Positions 1 to 8,481 of a stretch of 64,000 bases of DNA are shown one piece after another; positions within the stretch are counted from its first letter, which is position 1; each line of letters begins with the position of its first letter. The stretch comes from Pseudomonas gingeri (GTDB taxonomy: Bacteria; Pseudomonadota; Gammaproteobacteria; Pseudomonadales; Pseudomonadaceae). The translations under genes and the position numbers were made by a program. The DNA is taken from positions 1 to 64,000 of the forward strand of contig NZ_JACAQA010000002.1 of the NCBI RefSeq assembly GCF_013385425.1, in the 5' to 3' direction. The notes under the pieces were generated by a model, which was given only the letters and a program-made list of their open reading frames with translations, searched no databases and was not told where the DNA came from.

Positions 1-1
1 G

Positions 2-865
2 AAAATCGGTGGCGATATTCACCTGCTGGTTGCAGGCCAGGGCGTGGGTGCCGTGGCTGAAGCTGCCGCGAAAATCGCTGGCGTGTCGAAAGTGCTGGTG
101 GCTGACAACGCCGCCTACGCACATCAACTCCCCGAGAATATTGCCCCTCTGGTGGCAAACCTGGTGCTTGAACAACACACGATTTTCAGCCATGTCCTGG
201 CTTCGGCCACGTCAAACGGCAAGAACATCCTGCCACGGGTTGCCGCGCAGTTGGACGTCGACCAGATCTCCGAGATCATCTCGGTGGAAAGCGCTGACAC
301 CTTCAAGCGTCCGATCTATGCCGGTAACGCCATTGCCACCGTGCAATCGAACGCCGCCGTCAAGGTCATCACCGTGCGTGCCACCGGTTTCAACCCGGTT
401 GCCGCTGAAGGCGGTTTGGCCGCGGTTGAAGCCGTCGCCGCGGCTCATGATGCAGGCAAGTCGTCGTTCGTCTTTGAGTCGCTGGCCAAGTCCGACCGTC
501 CTGAACTGACCGCTGCCAAGATTGTCGTTTCCGGCGGTCGTGGCATGCAGAACGGTGACAACTTCAAGCACCTATATACCCTGGCCGACAAGCTCGGTGC
601 CGCGGTGGGTGCTTCCCGTGCTGCGGTCGACGCCGGTTTCGTACCGAACGACATGCAGGTCGGCCAGACCGGCAAAATCGTCGCGCCACAGCTGTACATC
701 GCCGTCGGTATCTCCGGCGCGATCCAGCATTTGGCCGGTATGAAGGACTCCAAGGTGATCGTCGCGATCAACAAGGACGAAGACGCACCGATCTTCCAGG
801 TGGCCGATTACGGTCTGGTGGCGGACTTGTTTGAGGCTATCCCTGAAATGGCCGCCCTGGCCTGA
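2..865 (+). CDS. etfA: Electron transfer flavoprotein alpha subunit (5' truncated by window edge)
   Basis: The frame is open from base 2, so the N-terminus lies outside the window. EtfA binds FAD and, with EtfB, carries electrons from acyl-CoA dehydrogenases to ETF-ubiquinone oxidoreductase. The C-terminal FAD domain is clear: [14 protein letters not shown], the [12 protein letters not shown] stretch, the [11 protein letters not shown] loop and the [14 protein letters not shown] segment are family hallmarks, and the end ([14 protein letters not shown]) is the usual one. A hydratase begins 26 bases downstream with its own Shine-Dalgarno, so this appears to be the tail of an acyl-CoA degradation operon. 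Many pseudomonads carry a second etfBA pair; which copy this is cannot be decided from the window. Confidence 0.96.
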   Translation, partial: KIGGDIHLLVAGQGVGAVAEAAAKIAGVSKVLVADNAAYAHQLPENIAPLVANLVLEQHTIFSHVLASATSNGKNILPRVAAQLDVDQISEIISVESADTFKRPIYAGNAIATVQSNAAVKVITVRATGFNPVAAEGGLAAVEAVAAAHDAGKSSFVFESLAKSDRPELTAAKIVVSGGRGMQNGDNFKHLYTLADKLGAAVGASRAAVDAGFVPNDMQVGQTGKIVAPQLYIAVGISGAIQHLAGMKDSKVIVAINKDEDAPIFQVADYGLVADLFEAIPEMAALA

Positions 866-890
866 TCACAGGCCGACAGGAGCAATGTGT

Positions 891-1733
891 ATGAGCAATA
901 TAGATTTTTCGACCTGGATCGGCCGTCGTCAGGAAAGCCAGGATCGGATCAGCTTCAACCTGGTAAAACGCATAGCCGCGACTTTGGGCGAGGAGCCCCC
1001 CCTGCCGGGTGAACCGTTGCCGCCCTTGTGGCACTGGGCGTTCTTCCAGGAACCAGTTGTCGCAGGCGAACTGGGTCCTGACGGCCATCCAGCGCTCGGT
1101 GGTTTCCTGCCTCCGGCTCATAACCGTAATCGCATGTGGGCGGGTAGCCGACTGGAGTTTTACCAGCCATTACTGGTAGAGGCCAAGGTATCTTGCATCT
1201 CGACCATCACCCATGTTGAAGAAAAACACGGGCGTACCGGTTCCTTGCTGTTTGTCACCGTACGCCATGAGTATTTCCAGGACGGCCAGCGTGCCCTGCA
1301 GGATGAGCAGGACATCGTCTACCGGGAGCCCTCGCCACCCAAGCTCAGCGGCGCCGAAGCGCTGCCCGAAGGGCAGTGGCAGGAACCGGTCGAGCCCTCC
1401 CCGACCTTGCTGTTCCGCTACTCCGCGGTCACCTTCAATGGCCACCGCATTCACTATGACTGGCCTTACGTCACAGAGACTGAAGGTTATCCGGGCCTGG
1501 TGGTGCACGGCCCGTTGATCGCTACCCTGAACTTGCAGGCCTTTACCAAGGCGCACCCGACCGCACACCTGAAGCGCTTCAGTTTCAGAGGTGTACGCCC
1601 CCTCATTTCACCGCAACCTTTTGAGGTGGGCGGACGATTGCTCGACAGCGGCAAGGCGCAAGTCTGGGCAGGCAATCAGGACGGCACCGCACAGATCGGA
1701 GAAATCGAGTTCAGCGAGGAAGAAGCACCATGA
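891..1733 (+). CDS. MaoC/FAS1-like dehydratase (hotdog-fold acyl-CoA hydratase)
   Basis: A protein of 280 residues with two hotdog halves, as in HTD2-type dehydratases and mesaconyl-C4-CoA hydratases. The C-terminal half has the hydratase signature (FRYSAVTFNGHRIHYDW, then GYPGLVVHGPL), placing the Asp/His catalytic region near residues 180-215. I chose ATG 891 because AGGAG at 878-882 sits eight bases upstream; ATG 885 would be too close. The stop overlaps the next start (ATGA). Lying between etfA and a CitE-like lyase, it probably hydrates an unsaturated short-chain or dicarboxylic acyl-CoA so that the lyase can cleave the hydroxyacyl-CoA. The substrate is inferred and could be mesaconyl-CoA or another methyl-branched acyl-CoA. 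Confidence 0.85.
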   Translation: MSNIDFSTWIGRRQESQDRISFNLVKRIAATLGEEPPLPGEPLPPLWHWAFFQEPVVAGELGPDGHPALGGFLPPAHNRNRMWAGSRLEFYQPLLVEAKVSCISTITHVEEKHGRTGSLLFVTVRHEYFQDGQRALQDEQDIVYREPSPPKLSGAEALPEGQWQEPVEPSPTLLFRYSAVTFNGHRIHYDWPYVTETEGYPGLVVHGPLIATLNLQAFTKAHPTAHLKRFSFRGVRPLISPQPFEVGGRLLDSGKAQVWAGNQDGTAQIGEIEFSEEEAP

Positions 1734-2545
1734 GTACGTCGATTGTCCGCTCCGCCCTGTTTGTGCCGGCCACACGTCCAGAACGCATCCCCAAAGCCAT
1801 CGCCAGCGGCGCGGACCGGGTCATTGTCGACTTGGAGGATGCCGTGCAGGAAACCCTCAAGGAGCAGGCCAGAGACAACCTGGAGCGTTTTCTGAGCGAC
1901 AGCCCCGAAGTACGTATTCTGGTTCGTGTGAATGCCCCGGGGCACTGGGCGCATGCTGCGGATCTGGACCTGTGCCGACGCCATGCGGGTGTAATCGGTA
2001 TCTTGCTGCCCAAAGCCGAAAGCGCGGCGCAAGTGCTCACTGCGGGCCAGACCGGCAAACCGATCTGGCCGATCATCGAGAGTGCCAGGGGCTTGGTTGC
2101 TCTCAGCTCCATTGCCAGCGTCCAAGGCGTTGAGCGCTTGTCGTTTGGCAGCCTCGATCTGGGACTGGACCTGAGTTTGACCACTGGCAGCCGTGCCGCA
2201 GAAGAAATCCTTGGCCAGGCCCGCTATGCCGTATTGCTGAACACTCGAGTGGCTGGACTCTCCCCGGCACTGGACGGCGTATTTCCGTCCATCCAGGACA
2301 GCGCAGGCCTGCACACCGCCGTCCAACTTGCCCGTGACATGGGCTTTGGTGGTGCGCTGTGTATCCATCCGACCCAGGTGACCATTATCCATCAGGCGCT
2401 GAAACCCAGTCGTGAGGAATTGGTTTGGGCACAACGCATCCTCGAGGCCGCCGGCTCAGGTGAAGGCGTCTTCGTACTGGATGGGCAAATGATCGATGCG
2501 CCGGTCATGGGCCGCGCGCAATCCATTCTGGCCCGCGCGACCTGA
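1730..2545 (+). CDS. CitE-like CoA lyase (HpcH/HpaI aldolase family)
   Basis: A protein of 271 residues of the citrate lyase beta / malyl-CoA lyase type. Visible motifs are RSALFVPATRPERIPKA at the N-terminus, VIVDLEDAV (metal-binding acidic pair near residues 35-40), RVNAPGHW and SFGSLDLGLDLSL. Free-standing CitE-like proteins cleave malyl-, methylmalyl- or citramalyl-CoA. Coupling to the upstream hydratase through a 4-base overlap fits a hydration-then-cleavage sequence feeding acetyl-CoA or pyruvate to central metabolism. Which CoA ester is used cannot be told here. The operon seems to end here, before a 123-base AT-rich gap. Confidence 0.85.
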   Translation: MSTSIVRSALFVPATRPERIPKAIASGADRVIVDLEDAVQETLKEQARDNLERFLSDSPEVRILVRVNAPGHWAHAADLDLCRRHAGVIGILLPKAESAAQVLTAGQTGKPIWPIIESARGLVALSSIASVQGVERLSFGSLDLGLDLSLTTGSRAAEEILGQARYAVLLNTRVAGLSPALDGVFPSIQDSAGLHTAVQLARDMGFGGALCIHPTQVTIIHQALKPSREELVWAQRILEAAGSGEGVFVLDGQMIDAPVMGRAQSILARAT

Positions 2546-2668
2546 TTCCACAGAGCCCCACGATATAGCCCAATGCAAGATTAATATTCATTTTAAGTAT
2601 TACAAATCAATTTTATAGTGCGTTTAAATCTATTCAGTCTTTTTAAACAACTGCCTGAGTAATCGCCT

Positions 2669-3490
2669 TTGAAAAAAACAGTCCTTCTACCGCTGGGTCT
2701 CGCTCTGCTTGCGAACTGCTCACTGGCACTGGCCGGCTCCACCCTTGATCGAGTGACAAAAAAAGGCGAGCTCGTCGGTGTCTTGATGGAAAGCTACCCG
2801 CCCTTCTCCTTTCTCAACGATCAAAACCAGCTGGATGGTTTTGACGTCGATGTCGCCAAGGCCGTGGCACAGCGTCTTGGGGTGAAGCTGCATCTGGAAA
2901 CCCCTTCATGGGATGTGATCGCGGCAGGCCACTGGAGCGGACGCTATGACATATGCGTCTGCTCGATGACCCCGAGCAAGGCACGCGCTGAAGTGTTTGA
3001 TTTCCCGGTGGAGTATTACCAGTCGCCGGCGGTCATTGTGGTGAACGCCAAGAACAATGACATCGCCTCGGGCAAGGACCTCTCGGGCAAGAAAGTCGGC
3101 GTGATCAGCGCCTCGACCTACGAGGCCTACCTGAACAAGGATCTGGTGATCGAGGGTGCCGAGGACAAACCCCTGAAGTACCCATTCGATCAGGTCCAGG
3201 TCGCGCCCTACGACAATGAAACGGTGGCCTTCCAGGACCTCGCCCTGGGAACCGGCGTGCGTCTTGACGCCATGGTCACCAACCTCATCACCGCCCGCGA
3301 ACGGATTGCCCAGGACCCTCGTTTCAAGATTGCCGGCGACACCTTGTATGCGGAACCCAACGTCGTGGCCGTCGAAAAAGGCGATGCGCAATGGAATGCC
3401 AAGATCACTCAGATCGTTGCCCAGCTTAAAGCCGACGGGACACTCAGCAAGATTTCGCAGAAGTGGATCGGTACCGATATCAGCCAATGA
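2669..3490 (+). CDS. Polar amino acid type ABC transporter substrate-binding protein
   Basis: A periplasmic binding protein of 273 residues (bacterial extracellular solute-binding family 3). It starts MKKTVLLPLGLALLANCSLALAG, a classical Sec signal peptide with likely cleavage after LALA. The mature part has the family pattern GELVGVLMESYPPFSF, then LDGFDVDVAKAVAQRLGVK and GRYDICVCSMTPS. The start is TTG 2669: an in-frame TAA at 2660-2662 leaves no earlier start, and the Shine-Dalgarno is weak. It overlaps the permease gene by 4 bases. No ATPase gene of this family lies nearby. The ligand is not identifiable; the flavin monooxygenase downstream hints at a sulfur- or amine-containing compound. 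Confidence 0.92.
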   Translation: MKKTVLLPLGLALLANCSLALAGSTLDRVTKKGELVGVLMESYPPFSFLNDQNQLDGFDVDVAKAVAQRLGVKLHLETPSWDVIAAGHWSGRYDICVCSMTPSKARAEVFDFPVEYYQSPAVIVVNAKNNDIASGKDLSGKKVGVISASTYEAYLNKDLVIEGAEDKPLKYPFDQVQVAPYDNETVAFQDLALGTGVRLDAMVTNLITARERIAQDPRFKIAGDTLYAEPNVVAVEKGDAQWNAKITQIVAQLKADGTLSKISQKWIGTDISQ

Positions 3491-4332
3491 CAGCCTTTGA
3501 GCCAACACCCACGCCCGTGACTTCGGCAAGCGAAAGCAAGCAGCGCCGCTGGCACCCTCTATTGAGTTTCCGGGCCCGGCTGTATCTGACCTGGGCGGTC
3601 ATGCTCGGACTGTGCGTGCTGTTTTTCATGAGCTTCGATCTGAAGTTCTCGATCATTCTGGATAAATGGCCGAACCTGGTCGGCCTGCGCCTGGGACCGA
3701 ACGGCTTTCTGCAGGGGGCGGCACTGACGTTGTTCCTGTGCTTCTGTTCGATCTGGCTGTCGCTGCTACTGGGCTTCGTGACGGCCTTGGCACGCTTGTC
3801 ATCCAGCGCGGTAGCCTTCGGCGTGGCCAGTTTCTACGCCTCGTTTTTCCGCGGTACGCCCCTGCTGATCCAGATACTGCTGATCTACCTGGGCCTGCCG
3901 CAACTGGGTGTGGTGCCCGGGGCGATCAGCGCGGGCATCATTGCGCTTTCGCTGAACTACGGCGCCTACCTCAGCGAGATCTTTCGCGCGGGCATCATGG
4001 CCGTGGCACCCGGTCAGCGGGAAGCGGCAGCCGCCCTCGGCCTGCGCCCCACGGCGACCTTCCTGCACATCGTCCTGCCGCAAGCGATGCGCACGATCAT
4101 TCCGCCGACCACCAGCCAGTTCATTTCCATGCTCAAGGACTCCTCGCTGATCTCGGTCATGGGCGTCTGGGAAGTGATGTTCCTGGCGCAGTCGTATGGC
4201 CGCTCCTCCTATCGCTATATCGAAATGCTCACCACCGCCGCAGTCATCTATTGGCTGCTCTCCATCGGTCTGGAGCTGATACAGGTACGCCTAGAGCGCC
4301 ATTACGGCAAAGGGTTCAAGAACCAGCGGTGA
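3487..4332 (+). CDS. Polar amino acid type ABC transporter permease
   Basis: A permease of the HisM/GlnP family, 281 residues from ATG 3487, which overlaps the previous stop as ATGA. After a basic cytoplasmic N-terminus there is one early membrane segment (around LTWAVMLGLCVLFFMSF), then the canonical core with FYASFFRGTPLLIQILLIYL and the EAA loop (GQREAAAALGLRPTATFLHI) that docks to the ATPase, ending with segments through WLLSIGLELIQV. Only one permease is encoded, so it probably works as a homodimer. The usual adjacent ATPase gene is absent; a monooxygenase follows after 34 bases. It must borrow an ATPase encoded elsewhere or have lost its own. Confidence 0.92.
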   Translation: MTAFEPTPTPVTSASESKQRRWHPLLSFRARLYLTWAVMLGLCVLFFMSFDLKFSIILDKWPNLVGLRLGPNGFLQGAALTLFLCFCSIWLSLLLGFVTALARLSSSAVAFGVASFYASFFRGTPLLIQILLIYLGLPQLGVVPGAISAGIIALSLNYGAYLSEIFRAGIMAVAPGQREAAAALGLRPTATFLHIVLPQAMRTIIPPTTSQFISMLKDSSLISVMGVWEVMFLAQSYGRSSYRYIEMLTTAAVIYWLLSIGLELIQVRLERHYGKGFKNQR

Positions 4333-4366
4333 GTCCACCCCTTCAACGACTTTTTCAGGAACGAAG

Positions 4367-5749
4367 ATGTCCGATCCAAAACCTCTATTGTTTGCCCTCT
4401 ACGAACAAGCCAGTGTCGGCTGCGGCGGTGCGCCAAGTCTCTGGACGCACCCGGCCGACGAACGCCTGGCCATCAACTCCCTGGGCTACTGGACAAACCT
4501 GGCGCGCATTGCCGACCAGGCCAACCTCGACATGCTGTTCTTCGGCGATGTGCTGGGCTTCTACGACGTCTTTGGCGGCAACGCCGATGCCGCGATGAAA
4601 TGGGCCGTGGAGGCGCCGGCCAACGATCCGCTGATGATCATTCCGGCCCTGGCAGCGGTCACCGAGCATCTGGCCTTCGGTGTCACGGTCACCACCAGCT
4701 ACGAACACCCCTTCACCCATGCCCGGCGCTTCAGCACCCTGGATCACCTGACCAACGGCCGCGTGGGCTGGAACATCGTGACCTCCTATCTCTCCAGTGC
4801 CGCGCGTAATTTCGGCCTGGAACAGATGATCAAACACGATGACCGCTATGAACGCGCCGAAGAGTTTCTCGATGTGGCGTACAAACTCTGGGAAGGCAGC
4901 TGGGCCGACGATGCCGTGGTGGCCGACAAGGCTCGCCAAGTGTATGCACGGGGTGACCGGGTACGACCGATCAATCACGTGGGCGAGCATTATCGAGTGG
5001 CCGGACCGCATCTGACCTCGCCGTCGCCACAGCGCACACCGCTGCTGATCCAGGCCGGCTGGTCGGGTCGGGGTCGTGAATTCGCGGCCAAGCATGCCGA
5101 GCTGATTTTCATCGCCAAATCCAACCCCCATGAAATTCGTCAGGGGCTGGAAGACATCTGGGCCAAGGCCCAGGCACGCGGCCGTGAGCGTGAGGATGTG
5201 AAGTCCCTGACCGTGCTGCGGATTGTCACCGCCAAAAGCGAGATTGAAGCCCAGCGCAAATATGATGTTTTGCAAAGCAACTACCATCTTCAGGCGCAAC
5301 TGGTCAGCTATGCCGGCGACACCGGTATCGATATCAGCCGCTATGCCGACAGTGATGCACTGTCGACCCATACCGAAGGCTTGACGTCCTACGTCATGCA
5401 CCCCGATGGCAGTGGCAAACCTTTGACGGCAGGCGACGTAAAACAGCGCTTTGCCAAGGTCACCCGCGGCAGCGACCTGATCCTGGTCGGCACCCCGCAA
5501 CAGGTCGTCGACCGGATCGAGGAGCATGCACGTATCTCCGGCACCAGCGGCTACATGATCAATCCGTTGATCAGTCCCGGCTCGCTTGAAGACTTCGTGG
5601 AGTTGATCATTCCTGAATTGCAAAAGCGCGGCCTCTACAGAACCCAGCCCCATAGCGGAACCTTCCGGTCCAGGCTGAGGGAAGATGGCAGCAACCATTT
5701 ACCCGACTCGGCCTACGGAGCATCATTTCGTTTCGGCAGGAAGCTCTAG
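4367..5749 (+). CDS. LLM-class flavin-dependent monooxygenase (NtaA/SnaA/DszA type)
   Basis: A luciferase-like FMNH2-dependent monooxygenase of 460 residues, the usual size for the nitrilotriacetate/DszA branch. Recognisable segments are the SLGYWTNLARIADQANLDMLFFGDVLG region, VTTSYEHPFTHARRFSTLDH and GRVGWNIVTSYLSSAARNFG (flavin-binding barrel), HDDRYERAEEFLDV, and the C-terminal LVGTPQQVVDRIEEHA. Enzymes of this family need FMNH2 from a separate reductase and attack C-S, C-N or aromatic bonds; no reductase is encoded nearby. It follows the uptake genes in the same direction and is probably co-transcribed with them, suggesting it oxidises the imported compound. A good AGGA precedes ATG 4367. 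Confidence 0.9.
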   Translation: MSDPKPLLFALYEQASVGCGGAPSLWTHPADERLAINSLGYWTNLARIADQANLDMLFFGDVLGFYDVFGGNADAAMKWAVEAPANDPLMIIPALAAVTEHLAFGVTVTTSYEHPFTHARRFSTLDHLTNGRVGWNIVTSYLSSAARNFGLEQMIKHDDRYERAEEFLDVAYKLWEGSWADDAVVADKARQVYARGDRVRPINHVGEHYRVAGPHLTSPSPQRTPLLIQAGWSGRGREFAAKHAELIFIAKSNPHEIRQGLEDIWAKAQARGREREDVKSLTVLRIVTAKSEIEAQRKYDVLQSNYHLQAQLVSYAGDTGIDISRYADSDALSTHTEGLTSYVMHPDGSGKPLTAGDVKQRFAKVTRGSDLILVGTPQQVVDRIEEHARISGTSGYMINPLISPGSLEDFVELIIPELQKRGLYRTQPHSGTFRSRLREDGSNHLPDSAYGASFRFGRKL

Positions 5750-5769
5750 GGCATAGGAAGGTACGACTC

Positions 5770-6102
5770 ATGGCTAGCGACCCCGGACTCGAAGAACTGA
5801 TGCGTGACCAACTTTCCATCGTGGAAGGATTGTCGGAAAAAGCCATGTTCGGGGGGCTGGCCTGGTTGATGAACGGCCATTTGTTGTGCGCCGCGCGGAA
5901 TGACGGCGCGCTGATCCGGCTGGGCAAGGATTACGACCGAGAGGTACTGGCTATCAGCGGCATCACCCCGATGATCTCAAGAGGACGCATCATGGAGGGT
6001 TGGCTGCGCGTTGAATCGGAAACCTTCGCTGACGACTTGCTGGCACAGAAGCTTTTGGCAGAGGCTGTCGCGTTTGTCCGAACCCTTCCTCGGAAGAAAT
6101 AA
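5770..6102 (+). CDS. TfoX N-terminal domain protein
   Basis: A small protein of 110 residues matching the stand-alone TfoX/Sxy N-terminal domain. It has the typical LEELMRDQLSIVEGLSEKAMFGGLAW start, an internal hydrophobic strand (GHLLCAARNDGALIRLG) and a Met/Trp-rich second half ending in a basic tail. Full TfoX controls competence in gammaproteobacteria, but single-domain copies are common in pseudomonads and have no firm role. It starts 20 bases after the monooxygenase stop, so may be co-transcribed, but this family does not normally belong with uptake operons. Confidence 0.82.
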   Translation: MASDPGLEELMRDQLSIVEGLSEKAMFGGLAWLMNGHLLCAARNDGALIRLGKDYDREVLAISGITPMISRGRIMEGWLRVESETFADDLLAQKLLAEAVAFVRTLPRKK

Positions 6103-6499
6103 GCGTCCCGACCCACCACGCAAAGCAAGGACGGCTAAATTCGATCGATGCCCCATGCTCCTGCGCAGCGCGCTTGCGCAGTACCAGGCGCGTCGGCATA
6201 AGAAGGCTCAGAGACCTTACTGGTTGTCCTGGCGAAACGGTTCCTCAACACTCGCCACTGGAACCTGAAATGCCAAAGCTTGGAGCCATGGGTGGGCACC
6301 ACGAGCGAAAGACCTCGGCCATCACACAGGCAGTAGCTACATTTTTGAGGTCTGGCCTGCCGAACGAGAACAACCTTGAGCGGTTAGCAAAATCATCCGC
6401 GCCCGACGAACGTCGCGCGGACTGATCTTATGCGCCGACTCAGTTCAATTTGTTCGTCTTCCCTGAGCACGATGCCCTGAGAGCTCATGTGATCACTAG
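6103..6499. other. Gene-poor stretch, likely junction of an acquired module
   Basis: About 400 bases between the TfoX-N gene and the TetR gene. Open frames here are short, overlap on both strands and look like no family I know. I see no terminator with a T-run and no obvious terminal repeats. Base composition becomes more AT-rich toward the TetR gene, so this may be the left boundary of the TetR/dehydrogenase insertion. Confidence 0.4.
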
Positions 6500-7108
6500 T
6501 CATCCCAACATAGAAAAAGCGACTACTAGTATTTTCTTTACAATTTGTGGATCCTCACCACGAGAGATCTGTGACGAAGCATTACTTAACTGTGCATCGA
6601 TATAGGCAGATGCAAACTCTGATGACATGTCTGCAGAAAACTCACATTTGGCCTTTGAACGTTCCACCCATTTCCAGTAAGCAGTTGATGCTTGCGCCTG
6701 AATGAAATCAATTTGTGCTCGTGCTGCTTCACCCAAGTGCGTGCGTGATTCGCGCATTTTTATCAAAAGGCATCCCTTTGGGATCTCCTGACTATCACTA
6801 ACCGAGGTGGCAAATGACACTAAGTTGTCAAGCGCCTCTCGAAACGGCATTTCTGTATTTAACATCTGCAGCACAGGATCTAGCACCTGCTCCTGATATT
6901 TAAGAATAACAGCTTTCATCAAGCCATCTTCATTCCAAAATTCACGATAAAGACCTGGCTTCGATATATCACATCTTCTGCAAATTTCATTAAGGGATAA
7001 GTTGCCTATGCCCTCTTTCCAATAGGCATCCATTGCCACATCCAAAACGTGATCACGGTCCAGGGTCTTAGGTCGTCCCCTTGAAGGCTTTGTTGGATTT
7101 GAGCTCAT
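6500..7108 (-). CDS. TetR/AcrR family transcriptional repressor
   Basis: A protein of 202 residues with an N-terminal TetR helix-turn-helix: GRPKTLDRDHVLDVAMDAYW followed by LSLNEICRRCDISKPGLYREF (about residues 40-60), then a ligand-binding domain with little recognisable signature (a KGCLLIKM segment near residue 113). It is divergent from the dehydrogenase at 7203. The 94-base gap contains two TACC-N4-GGTA sites, so it very likely represses both genes. Its codon usage and AT content differ from the neighbouring housekeeping-style genes, supporting acquisition of the pair by transfer. The inducer is unknown. Confidence 0.9.
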   Translation of the reverse strand: MSSNPTKPSRGRPKTLDRDHVLDVAMDAYWKEGIGNLSLNEICRRCDISKPGLYREFWNEDGLMKAVILKYQEQVLDPVLQMLNTEMPFREALDNLVSFATSVSDSQEIPKGCLLIKMRESRTHLGEAARAQIDFIQAQASTAYWKWVERSKAKCEFSADMSSEFASAYIDAQLSNASSQISRGEDPQIVKKILVVAFSMLG

Positions 7109-7112
7109 TTCG

Positions 7113-7124
7113 TACCACCTGGTA
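7113..7124. promoter_or_regulatory. TetR operator, copy 1
   Basis: TACCACCTGGTA has arms TACC and GGTA around four bases. It lies just upstream of the TetR start codon and is followed by TATTTTAACTTGACA-like sequence, nearly the same context as copy 2, 48 bases away. TTGACA at 7132-7137 may be the -35 element of the rightward promoter. Assignment to the adjacent TetR protein is inference. Confidence 0.65.
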
Positions 7125-7160
7125 TTTTAACTTGACATGCGATGCCCTGCCACCTTATTG

Positions 7161-7172
7161 TACCAGTCGGTA
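7161..7172. promoter_or_regulatory. TetR operator, copy 2
   Basis: TACCAGTCGGTA has the same arm structure as copy 1 and is also followed by TTTAATTGACA. It would overlap or lie just downstream of a possible -10 (TATTGT, 7156-7161) for the dehydrogenase gene, a good position for repression. The two copies form a 24-26 base imperfect direct repeat. Confidence 0.65.
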
Positions 7173-7202
7173 TTTAATTGACAAGCCACCAGGAAAGAAA
7201 AT

Positions 7203-8084
7203 ATGAGTGACGCACAAAAAAACGTAATCATCACAGGTAGCAGCAGTGGATTTGGCCTAAAAGCAGTGAAAGATTTTGCAGATAAGGGCTACCGAGTGTT
7301 CGCCACCATGCGTGGCACAGAAGGCAAGAACGCCGCAGTCAAGACCGAGCTGGAAGCGTATAGCAAGCTCATCCATGTTGTAGATATGGATGTCACCAGC
7401 GACGAATCCGTCAAAACAGCCATTGAAAGTTTGCTGGCTAAAGCGGGCAAGATTGATATTTTGATTAACAATGCAGGCGTAATGTACCTTGGCATTACGG
7501 AGGCATTTAGTATTGCCCAAGCCAGGGAACAGATGGAAACCAACTACTATGGCGCTATGCGCATTATACAGGCTGTCTTGCCCGCTATGCGGGAAGCCAA
7601 GTCCGGTCTGATCATTAACACCTCATCAATGGTCGGCCAGATTTCGGCGCCGTATTTCTCTACATACGCCGCCACCAAGCATGCTTTGGAAGGCTACGTC
7701 CAAGGCTTACGTTACGAAGTGGCGCCCTTCGGCATTGATATTGCCATCGTGCAACCAGGCCCGTTCCCTACAGGTCTAAGTGCAGGAGGGCAAGAGCCTT
7801 CCCGTATTGACGTGCTGGACAGCTATGGTGAATTAGCAAAGATACCTGCCGCTATGTTCGCAGAGTTCGCGAAATTTATGCAGTCTGACCAAGCACCAGA
7901 TCCACAGTTGGTCGTAGATACTTATTTAGCGCTAGCAGATATGCCTGCTGGCAAACGCCCTACACGCACAGCGGTCGGCATGGTTTGGGGTGTTGATGAA
8001 ATTAACGCTGCCAAGCAACCCATTCAAGACCGTGTTTTAAAAGAAATGCAACTAGAAAATATTTTAGGCGGTGCTGACGTCTAA
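7203..8084 (+). CDS. Short-chain dehydrogenase/reductase
   Basis: A classical SDR of 293 residues. The dinucleotide-binding motif TGSSSGFG is at residues 11-18, NNAG at 89-92, a catalytic Ser at about 141-142, and the YAATK catalytic pair is Y155/K159. The MRG segment after the second strand suggests an NADP preference, but this is weak. The C-terminus is extended beyond the minimal 250-residue fold, as in SDRs of the ketoreductase/short-chain oxidoreductase type. AGGAAAG precedes the ATG. It is divergent from, and probably repressed by, the TetR protein. The substrate is unknown; such TetR/SDR pairs often respond to reactive aldehydes or quinones, which I cannot confirm here. Confidence 0.93.
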   Translation: MSDAQKNVIITGSSSGFGLKAVKDFADKGYRVFATMRGTEGKNAAVKTELEAYSKLIHVVDMDVTSDESVKTAIESLLAKAGKIDILINNAGVMYLGITEAFSIAQAREQMETNYYGAMRIIQAVLPAMREAKSGLIINTSSMVGQISAPYFSTYAATKHALEGYVQGLRYEVAPFGIDIAIVQPGPFPTGLSAGGQEPSRIDVLDSYGELAKIPAAMFAEFAKFMQSDQAPDPQLVVDTYLALADMPAGKRPTRTAVGMVWGVDEINAAKQPIQDRVLKEMQLENILGGADV

Positions 8085-8094
8085 TCTCCAGTAT

Positions 8095-8118
8095 CAGGGC
8101 AAGCTGTTTCTTGCCCTG
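8095..8118 (+). terminator. Hairpin after the dehydrogenase gene
   Basis: CAGGGCAAG and CTTGCCCTG form a perfect 9-bp stem with a 6-base loop, 10 bases after the dehydrogenase stop. There is no clear T-run, so it may be a weak terminator or an mRNA 3'-end stabiliser. Confidence 0.55.
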
Positions 8119-8481
8119 TATCAGCCATATTACAATCGCATTCTTCCTCGGGAGGCGTTCAGTAGCAGTTCTAAGGCAAGATGACTCGGCAATGGCACAC
8201 CTATAGAGAGCTCGTAAAGAGCAAGGTTGGACAAGGTCGCTGGCATCCATTTCGCCTTATGGGATTAGCCGTTCAGCCATAAGACAGACCTAGAACCGAG
8301 TCCGTGGTCAAACCCGCGACCACAGACTCGTTGTCAGATTGCGGCCCTCTGCACGCACCTCTCCGCGATTGGTTTGCCAGATCCCTCACGGGCAAATGCG
8401 GAGAAAAAGCGCAGGTCTTCCCAATCAAGCAAATTGAACCCCAGGCAGAGGCATGGGGGGACCGACGCACGAGGATAGCGA
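8119..8481. other. Non-coding debris with a long hairpin (8298-8329)
   Basis: No credible gene is visible in about 360 bases. GAGTCCGTGGTC (8298-8309) pairs with GACCACAGACTC (8318-8329), a 12-bp stem with one mismatch and an 8-base loop. It may be a terminator-like or repeat element. The short open frames resemble intergenic repeat translations rather than proteins. With 6103-6499 this brackets the TetR/SDR module. Confidence 0.4.

Noticed and set aside
4385..5698. Minus-strand open frame of 437 codons opposite the flavin monooxygenase
   Set aside because: It has no family resemblance and mirrors the GC3 bias of the real gene.
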